Assembly (NCBI GenBank): GCA_905221605.1
Contig: CAJNDS010002794.1
Coordinates: 28,501-92,500, forward strand
Direction of reading: 5' to 3'
DNA length: 64,000 bases
Source of the DNA: Symbiodinium natans
Lineage: Eukaryota > Sar > Dinophyceae > Suessiales > Symbiodiniaceae
Program-made: the position numbers and the translations under genes
Notes under the pieces: model-generated
Told to the model about the DNA's origin: nothing
Database searches by the model: none
Seen by the model: only the letters and a program-made list of their open reading frames with translations
Shown here: in pieces, positions 43,801-51,794 of the stretch
Numbering within the stretch: the stretch's first letter is position 1
Layout of the letters: every line of letters begins with the position of its first letter

Positions 43801-44717
43801 GGTACAGTCTGCAGGAGGTGAAGGATCATTTGTTGACAGGCAGCATTGCACAAGTCCAACTGGCAAATGGGGACCAGAGCACCGCGAACCTTATGATCCA
43901 CGGAGACGACCTGGAAGCCCGCGGCGCGCAAGCATTGCGAGAGCCGGCCACGGCCCGCGAAAAGCTCAAGAGCCAGTGCAGGGTTAGGGCCAGGCGGGGC
44001 AGGCGGGGGTTCGGGCTTAGGGGAACTTAACTGAAAACCTGCATCACGCAGGCGAACAGCGTCCTGCTCGGACAGCAAGTGTAAGTCCCGAACACTATAG
44101 GCCACGAGGACAGTGCGGGAACCCTTCCAAGGCTGGGTCCAGTGTTTCTGATTACGGGCATCAAAGCTCAGGGTATGCAAGTGCCAAGGTATGACTCGAC
44201 CACGCATGACTTGGTCTCGAAGCACAGCACGTTCCGGGCCATCAGGGTCCTCGACGATGATGGCGCCCTCCTGAAAGTCTGAAAGAGCTATGAGGAAATT
44301 CAAACTGCCCTCCGCATTATGCACATCTTGATGCACGGGCGCTTCAAGGTTCTGAAAAATGGCGATGGAGCTGAAAGCATGCAGGGGTGCGAAATGCCGC
44401 ACCAGCGTGGTGAAAACGCGGGCCGACTGAGGGTAGTCTCTGAAAGAAGCCGTGAGGCCCACGTTGTTGGAAAACACATAGGCCCCCACCACAAATGTCT
44501 TCCCCGGCCCGGTCTTAGCGGAGCGGCGGGACTTTAGGGCGGGAAGCCGGTCGAAAACTTCACAAGCTTGCTGACGGCTCAAAGGTGTTCTTTGCTGGAG
44601 AAAAGAAGAGGCCAGGGCCTCCGCAGAAGAAGGCAAAACTCCCCCGACTTCACCCGTGGACTGGGCTATAGGGCCGGCAGCCTCCCCCGCGGGGGGCGGA
44701 GGAGGCGGGCCATCCTT
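40863..44717 (-). CDS. pol: pol: 2OG-Fe oxygenase-like, C5-MTase-like, RT, RNase H
   Basis: The frame is open from the codon after the gag TGA (44717) to 40863, about 1,285 codons. Residue numbers below count from 44636. Residues about 50-185 have HQD (102-104), then RGRVIPWHLHTLSFDA, H165 and R174 in WKGSRTVLVAYS, the HxD...H...R layout of 2OG-Fe(II) dioxygenases. Residues 220-420 have LALELFAGRGRLSQ (SAM-binding motif I), GFPCGTSSRARD (Cys 289, motif IV) and VSLENPARSW (motif VI), like C5-cytosine methyltransferases. RT follows with KLRPIDDASENQVN, TLDLSKAYKQVPLS and CCYFDDFPLF (near 41860-41883). RNase H has IWTDGAWEP, QIELFVLSW and YFCDNDAARYAA. No start codon of its own is needed if TGA readthrough makes gag-pol. 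Confidence 0.82.
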   Translation of the reverse strand, partial: KDGPPPPPPAGEAAGPIAQSTGEVGGVLPSSAEALASSFLQQRTPLSRQQACEVFDRLPALKSRRSAKTGPGKTFVVGAYVFSNNVGLTASFRDYPQSARVFTTLVRHFAPLHAFSSIAIFQNLEAPVHQDVHNAEGSLNFLIALSDFQEGAIIVEDPDGPERAVLRDQVMRGRVIPWHLHTLSFDARNQKHWTQPWKGSRTVLVAYSVRDLHLLSEQDAVRLRDAGFQLSSPKPEPPPAPPGPNPALALELFAGRGRLSQCLRAAGFQVVSVDHKVRGALVPICQLDLCNAACQQMILHLLQTVPPAFVHLGFPCGTSSRARDRPVPPHLRLAGVPDPKPLRSAEHPLGRPDIRPDSVDALKVAAANELYRFSAQVLRWCLENNVPVSLENPARSWAWAVLMIHVREWPLATQRAFNRLSQVLFDACEHGGSRAKRTKLLATAGLFEPPAVLCSGSHEHLPWGVRPHFSHWRFNTADEAEYPALLAQCMAARVRVFVQESRPSVFQSELRLRDLASAAAQKQRRRHPPLLPEFAEVLWVPRGQSSQPQFKTLTTLSTKGVDLGEDKRLPEDRSQPAAPSPLGFPSSPALGVNTTKETPSLGQGEEDFVRVGRFRSPQEFFDRAITLAHPVDTVNPVDQSTLDAIDFCASQSKQHVDMIRKLAILKLKLLIKKLAPEERRLHQRLPASVQKVVRNKNLLAWQALLQEHGFDDMDVFRLMTEGVRVTGSQPHPPAFDVKLVPATLSVQQLRETAKVRRQAMILDRGRPGDPEHPRLLLESTMEEVDREFLEGPFTQEEVNQVLGHDSWCTMRRFVLVQGSEKKLRPIDDASENQVNAACTSTVRLQLQDLDYVSAVALAISRRLGALPESEPWKGKTLDLSKAYKQVPLSPQDRDLCVVYFKGPDGKDLFFIPNALMFGAVAAVYSFNRISRSIGFLLNRLLKIPSCCYFDDFPLFSPSSSACEADASASEFLSLLGWDHAQSGSKGLPFESSFAVLGTVLDLSQVHKGQITLVNKPGRVERIVEEFTRASEVTAVTRHHLQVLQGLLNFASGFLLGRGLKHMCNELSDLGQWPHPAAVDTLRDIAKRPEDILRHSPPRVLAASAILEPIFIWTDGAWEPPRAGVGVVFFDSLSREGRVFEGLVPDSFLQQWASEQGHARDEAFLICQIELFVLSWVRNALKERLHHRRVIYFCDNDAARYAAVRGSSRVSSMLDLIFAFDAPDREYPSISWICRVPSFSNISDAPSRGRGIEVLEICGALKVEPMEGMDSMASLWASRRKRKGG

Positions 44718-45914
44718 TCAGTCCTGGTGATTGCACTCATGGAAAGGGCGAGAACGACCGCAGCCCTTCTTCCAGCACACATGGAAACCCCGCTGGCATC
44801 GTTTTCCTTTCCCATTCCAACGACATGTGCCCCGGTTAAACCCGAAACAAATGGGCTTGCCGTCCACTGTCTTAGACACGCAGCCCTCGGGAACGATCAA
44901 GGCAGTTTCAGGAGTCTTACCATCCCGCTTCCCTTTGGGGGTAGTGCCCTTGCCCCCCCCTTTGGGCTGGCCCTTCAGCTGGGGCTTTCCGGGAAGGTGA
45001 GGCTCGGGCAAACGCGGGAGCGGATTGAGGAACCGCACCACCTCGTTGGCGTACATGAGGGTACGGATCTGCGCATCAAGCGGCTTAGGCTGGTTGGGAG
45101 CAGCAAGCAAGGTTCCGATCATCTTCTCGGAAGCGAAAATGAACAGGGCTTTGTCGGCAGATATGAGCTGCTGCACACTGATTGATTGGAAACCTTTGGG
45201 AACCTCACGCGCCTGTATGGAGAACAAGTGCTGCACCCACTTTTCGATTTCTATGAAGCTGCAAAGACCGGCTTGGTCCATGGCAAGAGAGCGACGTAGC
45301 CAGGCCGCCCTCAACTTGGTGTCAGATGATACCTCACAAGTAGGGTCCTTCGAGTGGGCGATCACACGCATCCGACCATCGGCCTCGACTTGAATGGACT
45401 TGTCCTTACGAGAGAGCTGCAGCTCTTGTGCACGGGAGATGCACCTTTCTGGACCCAGGTAAGTGAGAATCCCCTGTTCCCCCATGTCGACAAACAGATC
45501 AACGAGGCAATTGGCAGGGGATGTCTCCGGAGTGAACACAACACCTTGGAGACGCGCCTCTTGGGCCTTGGCCCTTGCTGCACGCTCTGCCGGGGGCAAT
45601 TTTCGAACCTGGGCCTCACCAGTGGGCTCGACACGGGAGCGCAGCTCAGCAATATTCATGGATTGACTTTCAAACATCAATCTCCTGATGCAAGCAGTCT
45701 GAAATGGGGACAAAGGGTTGGCAAAAGTGGCTTCCATCCAAGCAGTCACTGCAGCGTCATCGAGCTGATGGGGTGAGGAGGATGCTGCGAAACACAACTT
45801 GCCGAAGGTGTCGAAATTGGCGGCGATCAACTCCTGAAGCACCTCATCTGTGACCCCAATCTTTTTGGCGCGGTCCTTGAACTGGGGAACACTATCCAGT
45901 GCAGCACTAGCCAT
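44718..45914 (-). CDS. gag: gag-like protein with Cys/His finger
   Basis: I start at ATG 45914 (MASAALDSVPQFKDRA). The upstream in-frame start is TTG. About 398 residues. The N-terminal part is helical and globular. The C-terminal third is Pro/Gly/Lys-rich (GKPQLKGQPKGGGKGTTPKG), then a CCCH-like cluster ICFGFNRGTCRWNGKGKRC and CWKKGCGRSRPFHEC. A basic tail plus zinc cluster fits an RNA-binding capsid-type protein. It ends HQD-TGA, and pol continues in the same frame with K-D-G. Confidence 0.75.
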   Translation of the reverse strand: MASAALDSVPQFKDRAKKIGVTDEVLQELIAANFDTFGKLCFAASSSPHQLDDAAVTAWMEATFANPLSPFQTACIRRLMFESQSMNIAELRSRVEPTGEAQVRKLPPAERAARAKAQEARLQGVVFTPETSPANCLVDLFVDMGEQGILTYLGPERCISRAQELQLSRKDKSIQVEADGRMRVIAHSKDPTCEVSSDTKLRAAWLRRSLAMDQAGLCSFIEIEKWVQHLFSIQAREVPKGFQSISVQQLISADKALFIFASEKMIGTLLAAPNQPKPLDAQIRTLMYANEVVRFLNPLPRLPEPHLPGKPQLKGQPKGGGKGTTPKGKRDGKTPETALIVPEGCVSKTVDGKPICFGFNRGTCRWNGKGKRCQRGFHVCWKKGCGRSRPFHECNHQD

Positions 45915-45929
45915 GTTTAACACAGCCAA

Positions 45930-46288
45930 AAGGAGGGTATGCTACTCCTCGAATGATCAAGTTGAGCCGACAACTCGGAGATGACATAAAAGTCGGAAGG
46001 GAAAGCATACATGGGCCCCCATAGCTAGGACACGGCCCGGGCTCGGCTGCCCACGTGCGCCTTGACTCACAGTCAGCTCGGATGCCGAACCACACACAAG
46101 ATATGCACAAGACAGTAGCAGCATAAAGGCCCCACAACGCACAAAGCCCGGGCTCGGATGCCCACATGCACACAAACATTAGCAGCATATAGGCCCCACA
46201 ACGCGCAAAGCCCGGGCTCGGATGCCCACAAGCACTTGACTCTGAAGCAGCGGGCTCGGATGCCCCAGGCTCGGGCGGTTTTTGCTAG
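45930..46288. repeat. spacer with short direct repeats
   Basis: Between recombinase and gag. CCCGGGCTCGGATGCCCAC recurs three or four times with GCAGCATAAAGGCCCCACAA-type blocks, unit about 72 bp. No ORF of interest. It may hold the promoter or splice signals for gag-pol. Confidence 0.7.
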
Positions 46289-48469
46289 CTAGGGCAACTG
46301 CTCCGATAGCAACACCCGATTGCACTGATGGCAACAGTCGGGCTCAAAATGTGCTACCGCCGAAACGGCCTCGGTTGGCTTATAGTTGTCGGACAAAGGG
46401 CGTCCGCAAAGAAGAGTGGATTCATCCCTCTTCAAATGGGTGATTCCCGAAATGACATGAGTGACACACTGGCTCCAGCTTACATCTGAAAAGGGGGGCC
46501 TAACCCTCGCAAGACCATCACGTTCCTCCATCTCAACTCCCGAGCAAGAGGCCAAACTATCTGCATCAGAGTCCTCAGCAAGGTCCTTGTCCAATTCACG
46601 TGCCTCCGAAGGAAACGCCGCCTGATCAGGATCTGGACCGTGAAGCAGACCCTCGGCAACGGCCACGACGCGGGAGGCAGCCTTTAGATCCGGGTTAAAG
46701 GCTAAGGAACGGATACTCTCAAACATGGCAGATACCCGGCCATACAGGGTGGTATAAGCCTCGATCGAGTACACCAGCATGGAGCGGTCCTTCGGATCAA
46801 CGTGGTGCCCCAGCAATCTCCTGTCCGACTTGCTGAAGAAGACCACGGATGACTTTCCAGCCCACATGAGGAGGGTTCGCTTGAGGCTGTGAGTCCCAAG
46901 CTTCTCCAAACCAGTTGATGCAGGAATCTCCGACATGAGAAATTCGCGCAGATAGATCGCTGCTTCAGATGAGCTCATCTTGGATGTACCCCATCTCCCT
47001 GATCTCTCGCTGAACGTCGGGAGGAAAGGAGTTCCATCCACTAGGTTTTCAGCCTTCCTAGCAGTGATCCACCTGCGGGCCCAAGGCACTCCGGATAGCC
47101 CCAGACCAATGGCCGCATAAGGCAAGAGAGTGCACTTCGCTGAAAGGGAATAGGTGGTTTTCGAAGTAAGGGCCTCACCCTGAAGAAGCTCAAATCCCGA
47201 GTCCTCATCCACCGTCACAAATATCCTCTGCAGTGTTTGAGAGTCACGCCACCGTGATCCAGCATGGAAGCAAAACAACAATTGCCCCGCAATGCACCCA
47301 TGGCGTGTAGAACACCTCATCATGAACCGCTCCAAAACCTCAACTTGCCCAGCCGTCAGCTCCTGTTTCTGACACAGCGGGCGCTTGCCAAGATGCATCT
47401 GTCTTGCTAGCCCTCGGCAACGCGAAGAAACCACCTCCTCAACGTCTACAAAGTTAAGCTTCACCAAGCCGTCTAGGAAGCGAATTGCCTCGAGCAAATG
47501 AGTACCAGCAGTAGCCCCCGCGTTCTTCTCCAAGTGTTTCAGATACTGGTAGAGCTGTGACTCGGAGAACCTCAAAGGGGAACCACTACGGCCCATCAGC
47601 CAACTTGCAAACTTTCCCAGCGAACAAGACCTCTTGTATATGGTGCTGGCGGCCTTCATTACGAACACGTGGTCAAAGGCCGAAGCAATGTCCTCTTCCG
47701 AGGCCAAGTTACGAATGTCAGTCGCCAGGGTGCATCCCAACTTTGAAGCCAGGGGGTCAAGCATTACAAGACTGCGGAGTCTGTTAACTGCGTGATTTCT
47801 CAGATCTTCATCAGACTTCTCAAGGCGGAAGTGCTGGAGCCTCTTTTCCACGACCCAAGAAAGGCCCTCATCCGAAGTGGGTAAGGACGGCGCAGCCCTC
47901 GGAGGATCCAAGGACTCCTGCAGTCCAACCTCAGAGAAAGCATTTGCCCAGAGCCACTCTTCATGAGAATTCCGATCAGAGAAATTTCCGAAGACCTCCC
48001 CGAAAGGTCCACTCTCCCATGGCTGACGCGGTCGTTCAACCCTGGCTTTCTTAATGCAGAAAAGCATGGCCGTCTCTTGCATGGCCAGGATGTGCTGATC
48101 ACACGAAAAAGAGGGCATATGATCGAGATCAGGAAGACGACTCTGACGATCCTCTAAAGGGGGACTCGTACAAACTGCACCCACATCCGACTGAGGAGGT
48201 TCATCACGCACCATGTTATACCATTGCACCTCACCATCAAGCTGCTCAGGTTGCCCTTGGGAAGAAAGCTCAAAATCCTTTTCAGAGACCTCCCCAATTG
48301 CATCTTCCGGATCAGACAAACCAAGACCTCCTGATTCCGGCAAAGGAAAGGGTGGTTCGCTTAGGAAACTCGAGCCAGGATCTAAAAGCACCTCCTGCGC
48401 GTCGAGGAGAGGTAGGTCAGGCTCTGTCAGGTCAGTCTCTTCCAGGCACCCCGACTCACCCCCTAGCAT
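46289..48469 (-). CDS. tyrosine recombinase
   Basis: ATG at 48469, 726 residues. The first 200 are acidic and poorly conserved in look. A core-binding part follows (VFVMKAASTIYKRSCSLGKF). The catalytic part has HAGSRWRDSQ (Arg 406/408), GTHSLKRTLL (His 527, Arg 531), LLGHHVDP (His 555/556) and SMLVYSIEAY with the candidate nucleophile Tyr 567: the R, H-x-x-R, H, Y set. A final CCHQCNRVLL is finger-like. It would integrate the circular element cDNA by site-specific strand exchange. YR placed before gag and pol is unusual. Confidence 0.82.
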   Translation of the reverse strand: MLGGESGCLEETDLTEPDLPLLDAQEVLLDPGSSFLSEPPFPLPESGGLGLSDPEDAIGEVSEKDFELSSQGQPEQLDGEVQWYNMVRDEPPQSDVGAVCTSPPLEDRQSRLPDLDHMPSFSCDQHILAMQETAMLFCIKKARVERPRQPWESGPFGEVFGNFSDRNSHEEWLWANAFSEVGLQESLDPPRAAPSLPTSDEGLSWVVEKRLQHFRLEKSDEDLRNHAVNRLRSLVMLDPLASKLGCTLATDIRNLASEEDIASAFDHVFVMKAASTIYKRSCSLGKFASWLMGRSGSPLRFSESQLYQYLKHLEKNAGATAGTHLLEAIRFLDGLVKLNFVDVEEVVSSRCRGLARQMHLGKRPLCQKQELTAGQVEVLERFMMRCSTRHGCIAGQLLFCFHAGSRWRDSQTLQRIFVTVDEDSGFELLQGEALTSKTTYSLSAKCTLLPYAAIGLGLSGVPWARRWITARKAENLVDGTPFLPTFSERSGRWGTSKMSSSEAAIYLREFLMSEIPASTGLEKLGTHSLKRTLLMWAGKSSVVFFSKSDRRLLGHHVDPKDRSMLVYSIEAYTTLYGRVSAMFESIRSLAFNPDLKAASRVVAVAEGLLHGPDPDQAAFPSEARELDKDLAEDSDADSLASCSGVEMEERDGLARVRPPFSDVSWSQCVTHVISGITHLKRDESTLLCGRPLSDNYKPTEAVSAVAHFEPDCCHQCNRVLLSEQLP

Positions 48470-48487
48470 GGTGCCGGGAGGTCAAAG

Positions 48488-48805
48488 CTATGCGGAAAGG
48501 CCCAGAAGCTGCCGGGCGCACGCGTGGGATCGATGTCCAGCGGTGGCCACGGCCCTCCAATCTGCCTCGGTCAGGAACAAGAAGATGCGCGACCCCTCTG
48601 ATGTGCTGATGAGTACGCCTGCAAAGGAAGCTTCAAGAACGTAGGAAAACAAATGCGGGGCCGCCCCTGCGCGTCTCTGAAGCAGCTGCAAATGAAAGCG
48701 TCGCGGAAGGATTCGCACAGGTTGAAAAGGCGGGGCTCGGGGAACTGGCGCCCAATCCCAGCTCAAGGAAGAATCAGTGGCAGATTCCTCAGAGGAGTCG
48801 AACAT
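48488..48805 (-). CDS. small leading ORF of DIRS-like element
   Basis: ATG at 48805, 105 residues, stopping 18 bp before the recombinase ATG. It opens MFDSSEESATDSSLSWDWAP and has a hydrophobic/aromatic middle (GSRIFLFLTEADWRAVATAG). Unknown function. It is the first ORF after the spliced-leader relic, so it could be a leader peptide or a real small protein. Confidence 0.45.
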   Translation of the reverse strand: MFDSSEESATDSSLSWDWAPVPRAPPFQPVRILPRRFHLQLLQRRAGAAPHLFSYVLEASFAGVLISTSEGSRIFLFLTEADWRAVATAGHRSHACARQLLGLSA

Positions 48806-48854
48806 CCATGAACCCTCGGTTCATCAAAAATTGTGAACGGTTCCGTGTTTGAGC

Positions 48855-48882
48855 CTTGAGCCAAAATGGCTTGAGCCAAAAA
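48855..48882 (-). other. tandem dinoflagellate spliced-leader relics
   Basis: On the minus strand TTTTTGGCTCAAG (48882-48870) is directly followed by CCATTTTGGCTCAAG (48869-48855). The latter equals the last 15 nt of the dinoflagellate trans-spliced leader. The relics lie flush against the inner edge of the right terminal repeat. The neighbouring derivative has AAAG instead of the leader at the same join. Confidence 0.85.
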
Positions 48883-49026
48883 TTCTCTCTATAGTCTACA
48901 GAGATGACAAATTCATTTGAATAGGAGTGAGCTTCTGGAGTTAAACCTAGAGTGATTCCTCCTGTGATTGTCAACAAAGTCTTTAATCCTACAATAGAAT
49001 CGGAAAACCCTTTAGTTGATTGTAGA
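48882..49026. repeat. right inverted terminal repeat (145 bp)
   Basis: An exact inverted copy of 40516-40660. The next base after it starts the neighbouring mini-element. Confidence 0.95.
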
Positions 49027-49027
49027 A

Positions 49028-49439
49028 GATAGCCTTCCGCTTGCGGATAATATTTTCTACCGTCAACTAAACAGGCTCGTTTTAAGAGCCGGGGTTTTCT
49101 CCGAATGATTTTAATGTTTCCTTTCCCGTTGAAAGTTTGTTACCAAAGTGTATAAAAACTTGGGGACCGTTGTTTGCACGCAGACCAGAGTCATGTTCTT
49201 GCTTGACATACATGAGTTTTCAGAGCATGCAGAATTGTTTGTATTTGGTCGCAAAGGCTCAAACACGGAACCGTTCACAATTTTTGATCCCACCCACCCA
49301 TCCCGGGGGGGTTGAACGGTGCGCCTGTTGCATAACCAACAGAGGTTTCGCTTCTTGCCATCTGGGAGAAAACCCCGGCTCTTAAAACGAGCCTGTTTAG
49401 TTGACGGTAGAAAATATTATCCGCAAGCGGAAGGCTATC
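49028..49439 (+). mobile_element. internally deleted DIRS-like derivative
   Basis: 412 bp with perfect 75-bp inverted ends (49028-49102 and 49365-49439, starting GATAGCCTTCCGCTTGCGG). These differ from the terminal repeats of the big element. Inside, 49253-49288 matches the 5' leader of the big element (48822-48857 inverted). 49312-49364 matches its 3' UTR (40814-40866 inverted). So it is the two ends of a related element with all genes lost, in the opposite orientation. Confidence 0.8.
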
Positions 49440-49444
49440 GTCGC

Positions 49445-50250
49445 TGCACGCTGACAGCCTGAAAGCCTTGCAGCCCCCGGCCTGGCCTCAGGCAATCGGC
49501 CATTGTACACGGCTACGATGGACTCCAGCTTCTCCGTCTGCTCGGGCGTGGCTCTGCCCCGTGCCTGAATAGAACAGCGGGCGCTTAAAGCAACCAGCAC
49601 CTGCGTGAAACTGCAAACAGCCAGGACAAGAAAATGGCGAAAACTCCCCCAGCCTCGTCGGCTAAAGCGTGAAAGTCCTGCTTCCGATATTCGTGCCGAA
49701 CCTCTTAGAAGGTCTTCCGGAATATCCACACCCACCTCCACTAGAAGCTGTCGCAGGTCCCCACAGGCTTTGCGTTTACGCTGCACAGTCTGTCGCTTCT
49801 GATCCACGTCGGACATGGCTAGGGTTCAAGACGCGTGGAGGGTTCTGCCGCACCGGTTCCTACGTGCACCAACACAGAAGTGTCTGAGCCTCTACGGCAA
49901 GAAGTCGACATGCGCTTCACTTCCCTCACGGCTAGAACTCTCGCCTAACATCTTGGTTCCTCGTGGGTGCCGAGAGGGGCGGGCGATGGGGAGGCACACG
50001 CTCTGTGACATGGCTCACGCGCTTCCACACGTAGGGGACGAGGCCCAGCGCGCACACGTGTCACACTCAGGACGGTAACATGGCCACCACATCCCGCGGC
50101 TCCAGGGCCGACATAACGCTTACGCCCGACATGACAGATGGGTCCACACGGGTCCTCACATGGCTTACACACAGTCCCGCATGCGTGTCCTGGGTGGATC
50201 CCACGTGGGCCCCACACGTGGGTCGACATGGGTCACGTGGGAACATCTAT
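49445..50250. other. no convincing gene
   Basis: A GC-rich stretch. A minus-strand frame (49397-49816) reads as a mixed sequence starting MSDVDQKRQTVQRKRKACGD with a hydrophobic middle (RHFLVLAVCSFTQVLVALSA). It could be an exon or gene fragment but has no recognised motif. Confidence 0.35.
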
Positions 50251-50254
50251 AAAG

Positions 50255-50878
50255 ACGATCCCTGCAGGTAGCCCCCTGCGGGCAGTCCCCTGCTGGCAGA
50301 CAATCCCCTGCAGGCTCCCTGCAGCCAGCCCTGCAGGCAGTCCTGCAGCCAGCTTCTCTGCAACCAGCTTCCTTGCAGCAAACAGCAAACCCAGCCCTGC
50401 AGAATCCCTGCAGGCAGCCCTGCGGCCAGGTTCCCTGCTGCCAGCCCAGCAGACAATCCCTGCAGGCACTCCCCTGCAGCCAGCTTCTCTGCAGTCCCTA
50501 CAGACAGTCCCCTGCAGCCACCGTGACTGCAGCCAGCCCTGCAGACAAGCCCTGCAGGCAGTCCCCTGCAGCCAGCCTCTCTTCACCCAGCTTCGTGGCA
50601 GCAGCCCTGCAGACAATCCCTTCAGGCAGTCCCTGCAGCCAGCTTCTCTGCAGCCCGCCCTGCACACAATCCCTGCAGGCAGTCCCCTGCAGCCGGCTTG
50701 TCTGCAGCCAGCTTCGTGGCCACAGCCCTGCAGACAATCCCTGCAGGCAGTCCCCTGCAGCCAGCTTCTCTGCAGCCCGCCCTGCAGGCAGCTTCTCTGC
50801 AGCCGACTTCGCTGCAGTTAGCTTGGGAGGCAGTCCCCTGCAAGTAGTCCCCTGCTGCAGGCACTCCCTGCAGCCGTG
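50255..50878. repeat. CCTGCAGGCAGTCC-type tandem array
   Basis: More than 20 variants of CCTGCAGGCAGTCCCCTGCA and GCCAGCTTCTCTGCAG. Many CTGCAG palindromes. Frames across it are repeat translation. Confidence 0.9.
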
Positions 50879-50879
50879 G

Positions 50880-51195
50880 CTCCGACGTGGGTCTCACTGA
50901 GCCCCACGCGGGTCCTACGTGGGACCCGTGGGTCCATGCGGGTCCCACGCGGGTCCCACACGGGTCCCACGCGCGCCCCACGTGGGTCCACATGACATGG
51001 GTCCGACGTTGGGTCCACGTGGGTCCCACACGGCTCCCACGTGGGTCCACATGGGTTCACGTTGCGGTCCCACGCGCGTCCACGTGGGTCCACGTAGGTC
51101 CCACGTGGGTCCCACGTGGGTCCCGCGTGGGTCCCACGTGGGTCCACGTGGGTCCCACGTGGGTCCCACGTGGGTTTCACGTGGGTCCCAGACGT
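50880..51195. repeat. CACGTGGGTCC tandem array
   Basis: About 25 units of an 11-bp CACGTGGGTCC motif with CACGCGGGTCC variants. The CACGTG core is self-complementary. A sparser form is already seen at 50090-50240. Confidence 0.9.
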
Positions 51196-51794
51196 GTCCT
51201 GGAATCATCGCATGCCACTGCGTGGGCCCCACACCCCGTTTGGGTTTTAAAATTCTTAAAGGGCACAGAAGTCGGGAGCCAAGCACCGCAGCATTGATCT
51301 GTCATGCTCATTTGCAGCATTGTAGTATGGACACGTGTCCAAACGGTGCAGGTAAAGGAGTTTGCTTCCCACTTGCAAAGCTGCAAGGGACTGTTTCACG
51401 TGCTTCCTTGGAGCCTGCCGAGGAACAGGTTTCACGCGATTCGCACAACGTCCTCGCTGGATACCTTCAGTTCCCTCTGTTTGCTGTTGAGCTTGCCGCC
51501 GCACCCACAAAAAACGGGCAGTTCCAGCGCAGACGCTGGTTTGCAAACCCTTCGCGGAGCTGCAACGCGGGCCCCGTTGGGCCGTTGCTACCTTGCCCAA
51601 ACAAGCAGCTTGGACTCGGAATTCGCTTCCTTCCTTTGACCAAAACATGAGCCAAGCGAGCGCATGTTCAGGAGCATGTCAAACCGGGGGGGACTGAGCA
51701 ACACGAGCTTTCGGCAATCAAGAGCATTAACAACAGAGGAGAGCGAGCACAACGAGCATCGCGGACATCTTGAGCCACATTATACCTGGATAAA

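Larger units (their letters stand above)
40516..49026 (-). mobile_element. DIRS-like tyrosine-recombinase retrotransposon
   Basis: An 8.5-kb unit bounded by 145-bp inverted terminal repeats that match base for base. The minus-strand gene order is small ORF, tyrosine recombinase, gag, TGA, pol. No integrase and no LTRs. Inverted ends, a YR and an RT/RNase H are the defining set of DIRS-type elements. All long frames are intact, so the copy looks young. Confidence 0.88.

Noticed and set aside
40863-44717. N6-adenine (DAM-like) methyltransferase as in DIRS-1
   Set aside because: The catalytic motif read here is F-P-C-G-T-S, with a Cys and a later E-N, not the N/D-P-P-Y/F/W of adenine methyltransferases.
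49028-49439. The internal complementary region known from DIRS-1
   Set aside because: In DIRS-1 that region lies inside the terminal repeats. Here the unit lies outside, has its own perfect inverted ends and carries both 5' and 3' element pieces, so a deletion derivative fits better.
50138-51286. Ala/Ser/Gln-rich and Gly/Pro-rich proteins
   Set aside because: All come from the CTGCAG and CACGTG arrays and appear in several frames at once.
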